From Zestomonas carbonaria (GTDB lineage Bacteria; Pseudomonadota; Gammaproteobacteria; Pseudomonadales; Pseudomonadaceae): a DNA stretch of 64,000 nt. The translations under genes were made by a program, and so were the position numbers. The stretch spans positions 62,001 through 126,000 of the forward strand of contig NZ_CAJFCI010000080.1 of NCBI RefSeq assembly GCF_904061905.1. The letters are read 5' to 3'. The notes below the pieces were generated by a model, which worked only from the letters and a program-made list of their open reading frames with translations, had not been told where the DNA came from and did no database searches. Within the stretch, counting starts at the first letter, position 1; each line of letters starts with the position of its first letter. Below are positions 1 through 8,700 of the stretch, piece after piece.

Positions 1-822
1 CTGTGAGATTTCAGCTGAAAGTGCGATCACCATGCAGAAGCAGCTAGGGCAGTTGTCATAGATATGACGAAGAATATCATTGACCTCTCGGGCCTCTTTG
101 ACGCTGGATCGCTCTAAGTCATCCAGTTCATCGATAAATAGATATGCACCTTTTTTAAATCTTCTAAGATTGCTCTCCGAAATCTCCATTTCATGAACAA
201 ACAGGTTTACCAGGCGGGTAAAAATTATCATGGCCTGATAGTCTGTCAAGGTTTTTGGTGCTACAAGCTTTAGGAAGTCTTCTTCCTTTTGGCAGTGATA
301 GATGTCCTTTGCGAAATTATTTAGTTCCACTGGGTGGATTAATTTCTCAATGATTTTTTCTGCGTCTACGTCATGCCCAAGGCTATGTGCTGTGCGATAA
401 AGCGAAATGCATTCGATAAGGAAATTTTGGTATGCTTTCACATTCGCTATGAGATCGGATTTTGCGATGATGTCATCTAAGAAGGCACCGGCGAAGGTGA
501 GCTTACCTTTTCCTTTTTGGAGCGTTGGAATAAAATAGCACACTGAATCGAATAGATTTTTTTCATCATGAAGAATTCGATTTTGTGCCCAAAGAAGTGC
601 ATGGGATTTTCCTGTGCCATAGTTCCCATAGAGCATAAGAAAATTGGCATTTCCAACTTGGTCGGAAAGTGAGCGTTTTAGGTATTTATCGAGCTGCTTT
701 TTCTGTTTTTCATAGCCAACCCAAATTTTGGCTCGGGGATCAGCGGCAAAATTGGGGGTTGAGCGGAAAGGGTTATCCTTCAAATTCGCTTTTTCATAGT
801 AGTCTGCAGGGCCCATCGTCAT
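1..822 (-). CDS. AAA+ ATPase, partial (C-terminus beyond window edge)
   Basis: Open from an ATG at 822 to the left edge, about 274 codons, with no stop in the window. After an N-terminal NPFR motif (residues 17-20), common in ExeA/TniB-like ATPases, there is a Walker A GNYGTGKS (66-73) and, near residue 235, a Walker B AYLFIDELDDL. This is a STAND/AAA-type P-loop ATPase. The start overlaps the stop of the upstream gene as ATGA (819-822), so the two are translationally coupled; a second ATG at 816 is possible. It is the fifth gene of the minus-strand operon that begins at 6210. The codons are AT-rich, unlike the chromosome right of 10 kb. The fold and ATP binding are clear; the biological role is inferred only from its neighbours. 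Confidence 0.85.
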   Translation of the reverse strand, partial: MTMGPADYYEKANLKDNPFRSTPNFAADPRAKIWVGYEKQKKQLDKYLKRSLSDQVGNANFLMLYGNYGTGKSHALLWAQNRILHDEKNLFDSVCYFIPTLQKGKGKLTFAGAFLDDIIAKSDLIANVKAYQNFLIECISLYRTAHSLGHDVDAEKIIEKLIHPVELNNFAKDIYHCQKEEDFLKLVAPKTLTDYQAMIIFTRLVNLFVHEMEISESNLRRFKKGAYLFIDELDDLERSSVKEAREVNDILRHIYDNCPSCFCMVIALSAEISQ

Positions 823-1769
823 TTTCTACTCTCCAATTTCTGCCATTGTCCACGGGCCAAAAGGCGTCGCACGTCAGGCAGTTCATAACTGTTTAGCATT
901 AACTCCGCCACATAATCCTCCACGAAGCTTACTTCGTTTTCTGGAGCTGAGTAGCACAGTTCCTCATTAAAGCTCTGGTCTCCCATAGCCATCCCTACTG
1001 CTGTTAGATCAGACGAGCCGACGAGAATCAGCGAAGAGTATTTCTCGCTCTCGAGTAAACCGGTCTCATAGCGTCGATTGTTATCGAAAATGAAACAATA
1101 AAGTTTTGAATTCAACTGGGGGTACAAATAAATACCAATATTTCGCTCGGCCAGTTTTTCCATCCATTCGATATTCATGTTTTTGGGAGGGGCGGTTATG
1201 ATTACAACACTTGCCCCGTCTTCAGCCTGTTCGAGTAGAAGCTTGCCAAAAGATTTTGTAGGGGCAAAAAGTTCTTCATCCACCGAAGGAGTGATCAGCC
1301 AGATATCTTTATGTGGTAAATTGCGGCGCGAGAATATTTCACGGTGAATTTGAGACGGGGGAATATTGCGTTTGAAGCGACTAATTACCGGGGTGGCAGT
1401 ACCCAATTGTTGCTGGGCAGCTATAGTGGCTGTCAGTGCTGAAACTTCAGTATCGCCCTCCTGAACAGGCACAGCGGCTTTAATAGTGCCTTCCCCTGGT
1501 TTGCTCAGATGATTTTCGACACTATGTTCCCCTGCTCGGAATAGATAAATATTCTCTCCTTTGCGAAGGAAGATGACACGATATGCTGTGGCCTGACGGC
1601 TCACATACCGTATCCACGCACCATCAATTCCTTCGTAGGGGTGGTCATCTGAATCTATTCGGAAGCTTCCATCAGGTTTGATGGTTTTTTGAAGGACCCT
1701 TCGTGCAAAATTCGCATCATTGTGGTCTTGCAGATCAGCAATGAAATCAGGTAGTAGAAATACAGGCAT
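819..1769 (-). CDS. RelE/ParE-like N-terminus fused to degenerate PLD-like domain
   Basis: 316 aa. The C-terminal half resembles phospholipase-D-family nucleases: LNSKLYCF at 219-226 sits where the HxK motif belongs, GSSDLT at 251-256 where GSxN belongs, and FNEEL at 268-272 matches the usual N-E pair. The HxK histidine is replaced by Asn220 and the GSxN asparagine by Asp, so PLD catalysis is probably lost or altered. Residues 50-90 (AYRVIFLRK, NIYLFRAGEHS) look like the last strands of a RelE/ParE toxin fold; this is weaker pattern recognition. The start lies 2 bp after the previous stop and the stop overlaps the next start, so the gene is firmly inside the operon. The PLD-like call is moderately sure and the RelE-like call tentative. 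Confidence 0.75.
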   Translation of the reverse strand: MPVFLLPDFIADLQDHNDANFARRVLQKTIKPDGSFRIDSDDHPYEGIDGAWIRYVSRQATAYRVIFLRKGENIYLFRAGEHSVENHLSKPGEGTIKAAVPVQEGDTEVSALTATIAAQQQLGTATPVISRFKRNIPPSQIHREIFSRRNLPHKDIWLITPSVDEELFAPTKSFGKLLLEQAEDGASVVIITAPPKNMNIEWMEKLAERNIGIYLYPQLNSKLYCFIFDNNRRYETGLLESEKYSSLILVGSSDLTAVGMAMGDQSFNEELCYSAPENEVSFVEDYVAELMLNSYELPDVRRLLARGQWQKLESRK

Positions 1770-1771
1770 AC

Positions 1772-2980
1772 TTATCTCTTGATGCTCAAGGCGCCGCCGG
1801 TGCGTCTCGACTGCCGTAGTGCCACTCGGCGCTGCTCTCCCTTTTGCTCTGCAAGGATAGCCGCAGGAAGGTCAAGTATCGCATGGTTTTGCGCGTAAGA
1901 TAGTGCTATAGCCACCGGGTAGGCAATCGTGATTGGTAGCTCTCGCCTTAACATGATTTTTCGCACATGTAAGCTGCGGAATACTTTCATCATGTCTTTA
2001 ATAAGCTCTACCATGGCGTCTTGATCATCTTCCGGTTTCGAGGTGGCCTGTGCGTTGCCAAAAGCTGCTGAGAAGTCAACAAGACAATTCCATAATCCTT
2101 TTGCCTCGCCAAAGATGTTCGGGCGAAGGCCGGACCGAACTAGTTCATAGTCCATAGGCCAATAAGTGAAGCGGTTTTGTCCATCGATGTAACCGCTTTG
2201 GCGTAGGCTGTTGAGGAAGTTATGGCCTTTCTGCGTTAATCCTATTTCTCCCTCCCACAGTCCGAGCGAGACTGCCCAATCCCGCCTCCTTGGTGGTACT
2301 TTTCGGAGGTAGTCTTCAGAGATATCTATATCATAGTTCTTATCTGAGTTTAACCTGCCTGTAAGTTCGGCATGTAACTGTACAGTACGCCTCAAGGATG
2401 CTATAGATTGACCTGACCCTTTACTACCCACATTTTTTTCTTGGCGCTCTATTGTTATAATTCGGTTAATGCGTTGTTCGGTTGCTTTCCCTTTTAATGC
2501 TTCAGTTGCAACCATTCGCTTGTTTAGCATCATGGTTGTTAGCGTGTCTTTTATGGCCTGTTCTTCAAACCCTGCCAGCAAAAGATTCACGAAAATCTCG
2601 CCATCGTTAGTGAGTATGGCCCAGAGAAAAAGAAAGTCTTGTGCAGTACGTTTTTCTTGTTCATCACTCAGTAGCTCTGACGCGATGGCTAGTGCATCAA
2701 GGTTTTCGAGGGCAAGCACATCTCCGGTCGTCCGCTGGATTAGACGAAGAGAATAAAAGAAGTCTGCAATGTGCTTTTCTGCACTCTGGTCTCTGCCCCA
2801 GTAGCCCTCACTTTTGCTACCTGTGACAAGCTCATGCCAGCTTGCGGTAGTAATATCGCGATCTTGTAGATATCGGGAGGTCAGATTCCCAATACGATCT
2901 GCAGTGAACTCTAAACCTACGGAGTAACCGATCTTCCGCAGCAAGATCGCATAGGGGTCAGAATGGACTGTAGCCGCCAT
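1772..2980 (-). CDS. Unrecognised protein of the ATPase operon (402 aa)
   Basis: 402 aa, soluble, with no signal peptide or membrane segment. I do not recognise a family. Helical stretches at the N-terminus and a region around 235-265 (LGLWEGEIGLTQKGHNFLNSL) read like a winged-helix segment, which could bind DNA or act as an adaptor. The C-terminus is basic (RRVALRQSRRTGG). The start overlaps the 3' end of the HerA-like gene by 23 bp and the next gene begins 2 bp after its stop, so it is co-translated with both ATPase and PLD-like partners. An adaptor or structural subunit of the same complex is the likeliest role; that is inference from context. Confidence 0.8.
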   Translation of the reverse strand: MAATVHSDPYAILLRKIGYSVGLEFTADRIGNLTSRYLQDRDITTASWHELVTGSKSEGYWGRDQSAEKHIADFFYSLRLIQRTTGDVLALENLDALAIASELLSDEQEKRTAQDFLFLWAILTNDGEIFVNLLLAGFEEQAIKDTLTTMMLNKRMVATEALKGKATEQRINRIITIERQEKNVGSKGSGQSIASLRRTVQLHAELTGRLNSDKNYDIDISEDYLRKVPPRRRDWAVSLGLWEGEIGLTQKGHNFLNSLRQSGYIDGQNRFTYWPMDYELVRSGLRPNIFGEAKGLWNCLVDFSAAFGNAQATSKPEDDQDAMVELIKDMMKVFRSLHVRKIMLRRELPITIAYPVAIALSYAQNHAILDLPAAILAEQKGEQRRVALRQSRRTGGALSIKR

Positions 2981-4355
2981 GTGCGCTTACTCTGGGTCGA
3001 ATTTGAACAAGGACGGCACGACTGCTAGCTTGATCCCCTAAGAAGCACTGGCCAGAATCGAGCACTCGTACCATGTCCCCAAAGTCGGTTAGATTAGTGC
3101 CCGCAAATTTCATGGTTTTTACTGATTTTGTTGGAATTCGATCCACTGCTGCATTAATGTCACTTTGAAAGCTCAATCGGTGATTGAAGGTAACATTCAC
3201 CTGGCTGAGTATACGGTCGTCAAGAGCTGATGGCTGTTGAGTGGCAAGTACTAAGGAGAGCCCGGCATCACGGCCTCGTTTAACGTACTCTACAAGTGCG
3301 TCTCGTGCCGGAGAAATATGATCTCTGGGCGCCACTACATGCGCTTCATCGATAACCAGCCAGACACGATCGGGGGTTCCATCGCTCTCAAACGGCTGAT
3401 CAAAGAAGCTAGCTGTCTTCTTTTTATTGTGATGTCGTCCCAGAATGTCAAAAAGGTTGCGAGCAATAACCGCTGTTATGAGTGACTTGTCCTCATTGCG
3501 TAATTCGCGCAGTGAAAGAATATTGCAGGTCCCGTCTTCCAGGAAGTCTCTTATTCTCAGGCCGTCAGCTGAAAATAAGTTAGTGCGTCGGTAGTCATCT
3601 AGTTTATAGGTTATGGCATTGCGTGAAGACTCTGCGACGGTCGGCCAATTTGTATCATTGGCGATATAGTTTAGCATGTCTGCAATTTCGAAATCCTGGT
3701 CACCTAGAGCTTCAAGTGTTGCTGTAATAATGTGCCCTTGAGGGCTATAGACCTCTTGGCTGAGTAATGCGCACCATTCTTCTGCTCGTACATCCCGAGG
3801 TCTAATCTGAAGCTTCTTCTCGGTGCCGAGAAAGGTGGTTGATCCTGGCGGTGTGAAGACCTTTGCTGCTGCTAAATTATTCGGCTTCAAATTCCAACGC
3901 TTTAGCTCTTCGAGCTGAATTTTATTTGCCTCAATAGCTTCACGTGGTGCGTAGCCAAGGGTCCAAAATTGGCTCTGGGTGTCGATAATAATTGAGGTGA
4001 TCGGCTTTACATCGTTTTGGATTGGCGAGGGGCATGCTAGCTTGGATATGCCTTCAACTAGTACGCCAAGATCAAAACTCTTACCGCTTCCGCGAGTGCC
4101 GGTGATATAGATTACATGCGGAAAAGTTGTATCCAGCCACGCATCTGCACCTAGGTAGCTCTTGCCCTTAGTGCTTTCCAAGATTTTTCCAACATAGAGC
4201 AGGTTGTTGTATTTTTCTTCTTTTAAAGTGCGACCAAAAACAACATTTTGCCCTTTGGAAATATATTGAACTTTTACCAGTGGATCTTCGATTGAGTAGG
4301 GGCTTTTATCAATAACCGTACCGAATCGCTCAGCCAACTTGCTCGAGAAACTCAT
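2958..4355 (-). CDS. HerA-like (DUF87/FtsK-type) hexameric ATPase
   Basis: 465 aa from the ATG at 4355, chosen over the ATG at 4391 because AAGGA lies 8 bases upstream. Walker A GTRGSGKS is at about residues 86-93, Walker B VWLVIDEAH at 332-340, an arginine-rich KRGRDAG follows at about 359, and LATQQPSAL (about 370-378) is the sensor motif typical of HerA/VirB4/FtsK translocases. HerA ATPases form ring-shaped DNA motors, and in defence modules they usually pair with a nuclease or effector (for example SIR2-HerA). Here the neighbours are a GNAT-ABC fusion, an unknown protein and a PLD-like protein. The ATPase family is secure; the pairing as a defence complex is inferred. Confidence 0.9.
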   Translation of the reverse strand: MSFSSKLAERFGTVIDKSPYSIEDPLVKVQYISKGQNVVFGRTLKEEKYNNLLYVGKILESTKGKSYLGADAWLDTTFPHVIYITGTRGSGKSFDLGVLVEGISKLACPSPIQNDVKPITSIIIDTQSQFWTLGYAPREAIEANKIQLEELKRWNLKPNNLAAAKVFTPPGSTTFLGTEKKLQIRPRDVRAEEWCALLSQEVYSPQGHIITATLEALGDQDFEIADMLNYIANDTNWPTVAESSRNAITYKLDDYRRTNLFSADGLRIRDFLEDGTCNILSLRELRNEDKSLITAVIARNLFDILGRHHNKKKTASFFDQPFESDGTPDRVWLVIDEAHVVAPRDHISPARDALVEYVKRGRDAGLSLVLATQQPSALDDRILSQVNVTFNHRLSFQSDINAAVDRIPTKSVKTMKFAGTNLTDFGDMVRVLDSGQCFLGDQASSRAVLVQIRPRVSAHGGYSPF

Positions 4356-6210
4356 CCTGATATTCCTTGAAAGATAGCCATGCTGGTTCATCGCCGGAGC
4401 GAAGCATTAAAACTTTGGTTGGACGCAGTGCGTCTAGGTAATGAATGTGATTGGCTGCTGCGATAAAGGCAATGCGGCCGGTCGCAATAACTTGTTTACG
4501 CAAATTGTGTGCAACGATTTTGGCCGTAATTGGGTCGAGATCACTGCAGAACTCATCGAGGAGCCAAACCTCTTCGTCTCGGAGCAAGAGGTCGGCGATC
4601 ATAGCTCTATATTGCTGCCCGCGGCTCAACATCCAAAAAGGTTTTATAAAGGCTAGTGCCTCTGATAAGCCGACACGGCTAAGGGCAACAAAAGCCTTTT
4701 CTGGTGTAAATTTCTCTGCTAAGACCTCGAACACAGGAGCGTCGTCTCGTAGCGGGCGAAGCCAGCCTGCTGAATGCTTCATGCTTCCTGTGCGCTTAAC
4801 TGTTAGGTTGCCATCTAATGTTTTATCTGGGTCCAGTGAGTTTAAAAAGACACTCTTACCGCTTCCGCTAGTGCCAACTACAAATACTATGTTGCCATTC
4901 GAGGCTTTCACTGAAACATTCTGGACTATGTCAGCATAGACTGTATCGCCTTTTAGACCGAACGCGTCCATTACAATTTTCGTTGAACGGGTTTCCGGAA
5001 TTCGATACGCCGCTCGTATTGATAGGTTACTGATGCTGATCTGCGTACTCTTGGCTGAGAATTCGACCTTATTGAGGGTGGTTTCCTCCGTCGGGGGAAA
5101 TGCTTTTAGGGCAGCTCGGAGGTAATTAGTCGCGTAGTCATCTAGCGGGCACAGATAATAGGGGATTGGATTGCGAATGACTGATCGCAAGACTGCCCAT
5201 TCGCCCGTTGTTAGAGAGTCTTGGCTTTGCTCGATCTTGCGGCGGAGAATTTCAAGACCTTCGTCGAAGCTGATCTGCAGTGTTTTACAATAATCTTCCA
5301 GTACTCTGAAATATTTGCGCTGCAGGCTCATTATTCCAAATTCACCACCCGGTGCACGCGCCATCGATTGCATGTCCTTCAGGACGCGTGAAATATTTCC
5401 TTCGGTTCTTCCAATAAAGCTGAATCCCGAAGATGTGACGAAATCAATATGGCTCAGCATTTCTGCTGAAATTTCCATGAAGATCGGACGTACTCCGCCT
5501 ATATGCCAGCGCTCAGCTGAGAACGCTTTTGCAGCCTTGATGAGGCGTCGCGTAATGCCAAGACCCCGCAGCTCAGGGCTGACCACGACGCGACCAATAC
5601 GAACAATGGTGTTCAAATAGTCTTTCATTGCACGCTGATCCCAGCGCTCCCAGCGAATTTCGCGCTTAGGGTGTTCGAAGGGATGGTTAAAAGCTTGGTG
5701 CCGAGGCTTGCACATCATGAGCGGCATTTGCAGGTCGATATATCCAGCGGGTAGCCAGCGCTTTCCAAATTTAATGGAAGCATAAAGCACGGCTCGTCGG
5801 CCTCCAACAGAAGCAGTTACGCTTTTAGTTTCTTCTTCTTGTGTTTTTTCGTTTAGGGAGTTGTTGGTTTTATAATGAAATTGCTCTAGGAACTCTAGAG
5901 CTCGCATGTCGGATTCTGAGTTTATCTCTCGAATGCGAAGTTCAAATTTTTCCTTCCCAATGGAAACCGTATCCTCAATCGAAAACAACGGGGTTAGCGG
6001 AATGTCGGGTTCGTTTTCATCTTTGGAAACAACAAAAACCCTATTGTTACCCGCTGCACCAAAGCGAATTTGGTCACCTTTTCCTACAACTGCAAAACGA
6101 TGTACGCGCAGGGTAACTGGTGCCTCGTCTCCGCCACGCACTGTAATATTTTTGTAGTGCCCCTTTGGGTTTGAGGTTACGACACTATAAGTTTTCGCTG
6201 TTTTGCTCAT
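4330..6210 (-). CDS. GNAT acetyltransferase fused to ABC-type ATPase
   Basis: 626 aa and the first gene of the operon. Residues about 90-280 form a GNAT domain: acetyl-CoA motif A is VVVSPELRGLGITRRLI (208-224). Residues about 385-605 form an ABC ATPase: Walker A GTSGSGKS (446-453), signature LSRGQ (528-532, a variant of LSGGQ), Walker B VWLLDE (548-553), D-loop SDLDP (556-560) and H-switch His588. There are no membrane segments, so it is not a transporter. The architecture matches the COG2401-type 'ABC ATPase fused to predicted acetyltransferase', whose function is unknown to me. The gene overlaps the HerA-like gene by 26 bp. GNAT enzymes can modify DNA bases (Mu Mom is a GNAT-like fold), which makes nucleic-acid modification one possible role, but nothing here proves a substrate. 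Confidence 0.88.
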   Translation of the reverse strand: MSKTAKTYSVVTSNPKGHYKNITVRGGDEAPVTLRVHRFAVVGKGDQIRFGAAGNNRVFVVSKDENEPDIPLTPLFSIEDTVSIGKEKFELRIREINSESDMRALEFLEQFHYKTNNSLNEKTQEEETKSVTASVGGRRAVLYASIKFGKRWLPAGYIDLQMPLMMCKPRHQAFNHPFEHPKREIRWERWDQRAMKDYLNTIVRIGRVVVSPELRGLGITRRLIKAAKAFSAERWHIGGVRPIFMEISAEMLSHIDFVTSSGFSFIGRTEGNISRVLKDMQSMARAPGGEFGIMSLQRKYFRVLEDYCKTLQISFDEGLEILRRKIEQSQDSLTTGEWAVLRSVIRNPIPYYLCPLDDYATNYLRAALKAFPPTEETTLNKVEFSAKSTQISISNLSIRAAYRIPETRSTKIVMDAFGLKGDTVYADIVQNVSVKASNGNIVFVVGTSGSGKSVFLNSLDPDKTLDGNLTVKRTGSMKHSAGWLRPLRDDAPVFEVLAEKFTPEKAFVALSRVGLSEALAFIKPFWMLSRGQQYRAMIADLLLRDEEVWLLDEFCSDLDPITAKIVAHNLRKQVIATGRIAFIAAANHIHYLDALRPTKVLMLRSGDEPAWLSFKEYQDEFLEQVG

Positions 6211-6703
6211 AAAATCATTTTTTCTTTACTGAACGGCACGATGTGCCTTTAACATAGAATCGCTTCTGCAACCATACCATTTTACGGCGCTTGGGGCGAG
6301 CAAGTGGTAAAGGAGAGCTTGGCCTATAGCTGTCTCGTTGAAGGCCTGGGGCGCCTAGGAGGGGCGTGCGAGAGGGTAGGGAAGGTAGGCCGTAATCCTT
6401 CAGTTTGGGCTGCTAGCGTGCTACAGGTGGGTGCGGGCTCATCTCATCCACACCTTTGCTTCGAGCTGAATTTTTGAAACCTCAGACGCGAGGTACCCCC
6501 GACACGGGGTGTTTCGATCTGCAATCTACGACCCTTCCACTCTTCGTCTTCGGGACGGCGGGCTGATCCGACCCTCCAGATGCATAATTGTGCTTAACTT
6601 GACTATCTCTTTCGGATCGACAGAAAATTTCTGTGAGCAGTCAGTCATGAGTCTGACTGAGTCCCTGAAGTAACTTAAACCCTTATGTGCTGGAGATGTT
6701 TAG
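6211..6703. other. Intergenic region between the ATPase operon and gene 6704
   Basis: No convincing gene. It must hold the promoter of the minus-strand operon, though I could not fix a clear -35/-10 pair and the ribosome site before 6210 is weak (AAAGAAAA). Near the right end are two inverted repeats: an ACAGAAA-A-TTTCTGT palindrome at about 6621-6635 and CAGTCAG/CTGACTG arms at about 6638-6661. Both lie upstream of the gene at 6704 and are candidate operators. Confidence 0.5.
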
Positions 6704-7204
6704 TTGGAGCAACTAGAGAGGGCAGGTAGGTATCTTAAGCGGATAGAAAATATCTATGCAGGTATTTTCTCTTCAGTGGGTCATGATAGAGAGGCATTCG
6801 ATGATGATGTTATTTCTTTTTTTATTCATTGTTATCATGTGCGGGACTGGATAATACATCTCAATAAGATCGGTGTGACTGCGCGGCAAGTGGACGCCTA
6901 CATAGATCGTCACCGAGCATTAAAGATCTGTGCTGATTTAGCTAACGGATCTAAACACTGTAAGCTGACTCGCTCCTTGCGTACTGATCGCCAGCCGCAA
7001 ATGGTGGGTAGAGAGCGACATACATCTACCTGGCTTACCGGCGATGAGGGTGGAGAGATAGTGCGGTGCAAGTACACTGTCTTAAGCAATACTGATTTTA
7101 TTGACGCTTTAGAGCTTGCGACAGAATGTATTTATCTTTGGGATTTGTATGTGAAGGAGCTCAGAGCGCATAACAGCCATGCTAATGAGGGCATTGTGCA
7201 CTAA
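6704..7204 (+). CDS. Hypothetical protein (166 aa), TTG start
   Basis: 166 aa, soluble and mostly helical. The start is a TTG at 6704 with TGGAG eight bases upstream; the nearby ATG at 6696 runs into a stop after a few codons. Conserved-looking segments are the histidine/aromatic patch FFIHCYHVRDWI (about 45-56) and ADLANGSKHCKL (about 83-94), seen in small helical proteins of mobile islands. I do not recognise a named family; a HEPN-like helical fold is conceivable, but the typical R-x4-6-H motif is not clear. It stands alone between the ATPase operon and the IS630 insertion. Its AT-rich codons match the island. Confidence 0.6.
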   Translation: MEQLERAGRYLKRIENIYAGIFSSVGHDREAFDDDVISFFIHCYHVRDWIIHLNKIGVTARQVDAYIDRHRALKICADLANGSKHCKLTRSLRTDRQPQMVGRERHTSTWLTGDEGGEIVRCKYTVLSNTDFIDALELATECIYLWDLYVKELRAHNSHANEGIVH

Positions 7205-7243
7205 AGATTCTCGCATCTTCAGGCTAGTACCGCTGCACAGGAG

Positions 7244-7537
7244 TTATGACAGTTTGGCAGGGTGTAGGACAGGCAAGCAGTTGTGGTCCACGAGCAGTTC
7301 GATGCTGCGGGTGATGCCTGCTTGCCGGCGGATCAATCCATTGCGCTCGAGGTTGAGCACCATTTGATGGACGGAAGGTGCCGTGACGGCGAAAAAGCGC
7401 TGCATGTCGCGCTCGGCCGGAGCGCGGCCATTGATCACGCTGTAGGCCCAGATGAAGGCGAGATACTGACCTTGCTTGTCGGTGAAGTCCGGGCAGGCTG
7501 AGCGCTCGCCAGACACTGGAAGCGATTTCTGATTCAT
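7244..7537 (-). CDS. LexA-type winged-helix protein carried by the IS630 element
   Basis: 97 aa. The sequence follows the N-terminal DNA-binding domain of LexA closely: an FTDKQGQYLAFIWAY helix, a GRAPAERDMQRFF turn, then APSVHQMVLNLERNGLIRR and a final SIELLVD strand. The S24 peptidase/autocleavage domain of true LexA is absent. It is divergent from the transposase with only 47 bp between start codons, so it could bind there and repress transposition. It ends inside the left inverted repeat. The winged-helix call is strong; the control role is inferred. Confidence 0.75.
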   Translation of the reverse strand: MNQKSLPVSGERSACPDFTDKQGQYLAFIWAYSVINGRAPAERDMQRFFAVTAPSVHQMVLNLERNGLIRRQAGITRSIELLVDHNCLPVLHPAKLS

Positions 7538-7584
7538 TCGGAACCCCGGCAGTCAAAGGCTCCTTTGCGCAGGAGGCCATCCGG

Positions 7585-8700
7585 ATGAATCTACGCTATC
7601 GAGTCGAACTCGACCAATCCGAGCGTGAGGCGCTTGCTGCCCTGCTAAGCGGCGGCAAGCATGCGGTCCGCAAGCTCAAGCGAGCGCAGATCCTGCTGGC
7701 GGCGCACGCTGGCCAGGATGACGCGAGCATTGCCGCCACCGTGTCGGTTGGCGAATCCACGGTGTATCGCACCAAGCGCCGCTTCGTGGAGATGGGGCTG
7801 GAAGCGGCGCTGGACGAACAGGCTCGGCGTGGGGCGCAGCGCAAGCTCAGTGGCAAGAAGGAGGCCACCGCCTGCACCAATCCGCCACAGGGACGTGTGC
7901 GTTGGACGCTGGAATTGCTCGCCGACACCTTCGTCAAGCTGACCGAGCACGAAGCACTATCGCGCGAGACGGTACGTCGGCGCCTGGCCGAGAACGATCT
8001 GAAGCCCTGGCGCAAGGACATGTGGTGCATTCCCAAGGTCGACGCACAATATGTTGCACGCATGGAAGACGTACTCGACCTGTATGCCGAAACCCCGAAT
8101 CCACAGCACCCGGTGGTGTGCTTCGACGAAAGCCCAACCCAACTCATCGGCGAGGTACGCCAACCGATTCCGGCCGAGCCGGGCAAACCCTTGCGCTACG
8201 ACTGCGAATACAAGCGCAACGGCACCGCCAATCTGTTCGTCTTCCTCGATGCACACCGTAGCTGGCGCAAGGTGAAAGTCACCGAACGGCGAACGGCCGA
8301 TGACTTCGCTCAGTGCATGTGCGACCTAGTCGATATCCACTACCCCCAGGCAGCGCGCATCCGGGTTGTGCTGGACAATCTGTCGACCCACACGCCTGCT
8401 GCGCTCTACCAAGCCCTGCCACCTGCAGAGGCCCGCCGCATCCTGCAGCGGATCGAATTCCACTACACCCCCAAGCACGCCAGTTGGCTCAACATGGTCG
8501 AGATTGAAATTGGCGTGCTGCGAAGCCAGTGCCTGGATCGCCGCATCGACTGCCGCGATCGGCTGATCGCCGAGGTCGCGGCTTGGGAGCAACTGCGAAA
8601 CGCCAGCGGTGCCCGCATCAACTGGATGTTCTCTACCGAGGCGGCGCGGGAAAAACTGGCTAAAGCCTACCCAGTACCGACTTATGACAAACCGTCATAA
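7585..8700 (+). CDS. IS630-family transposase
   Basis: 371 aa, full length. An N-terminal helix-turn-helix (about 45-68, including SVGESTVYRTKRRF) is followed by a DDE domain with Asp181 (VVCFDES), Asp264 (VVLDNLSTH) and Glu306 (ASWLNMVE), the classic IS630 signature. A strong AGGAGG lies 7 bases before the ATG. The stop falls inside the right inverted repeat. No frameshift is seen, so the enzyme is probably functional; it would cut at TA dinucleotides and insert the element by cut-and-paste. Confidence 0.95.
   Translation: MNLRYRVELDQSEREALAALLSGGKHAVRKLKRAQILLAAHAGQDDASIAATVSVGESTVYRTKRRFVEMGLEAALDEQARRGAQRKLSGKKEATACTNPPQGRVRWTLELLADTFVKLTEHEALSRETVRRRLAENDLKPWRKDMWCIPKVDAQYVARMEDVLDLYAETPNPQHPVVCFDESPTQLIGEVRQPIPAEPGKPLRYDCEYKRNGTANLFVFLDAHRSWRKVKVTERRTADDFAQCMCDLVDIHYPQAARIRVVLDNLSTHTPAALYQALPPAEARRILQRIEFHYTPKHASWLNMVEIEIGVLRSQCLDRRIDCRDRLIAEVAAWEQLRNASGARINWMFSTEAAREKLAKAYPVPTYDKPS

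Noticed and set aside
1..6210. Identification of the ATPase operon as DISARM, Dnd/Dpt or BREX
   Set aside because: DISARM would need DrmA/DrmB and a methyltransferase, Dnd/Dpt a DndC/DndD or large DptH set, and BREX PglX/BrxC-type genes; none is visible. Genes left of the window could still change this.
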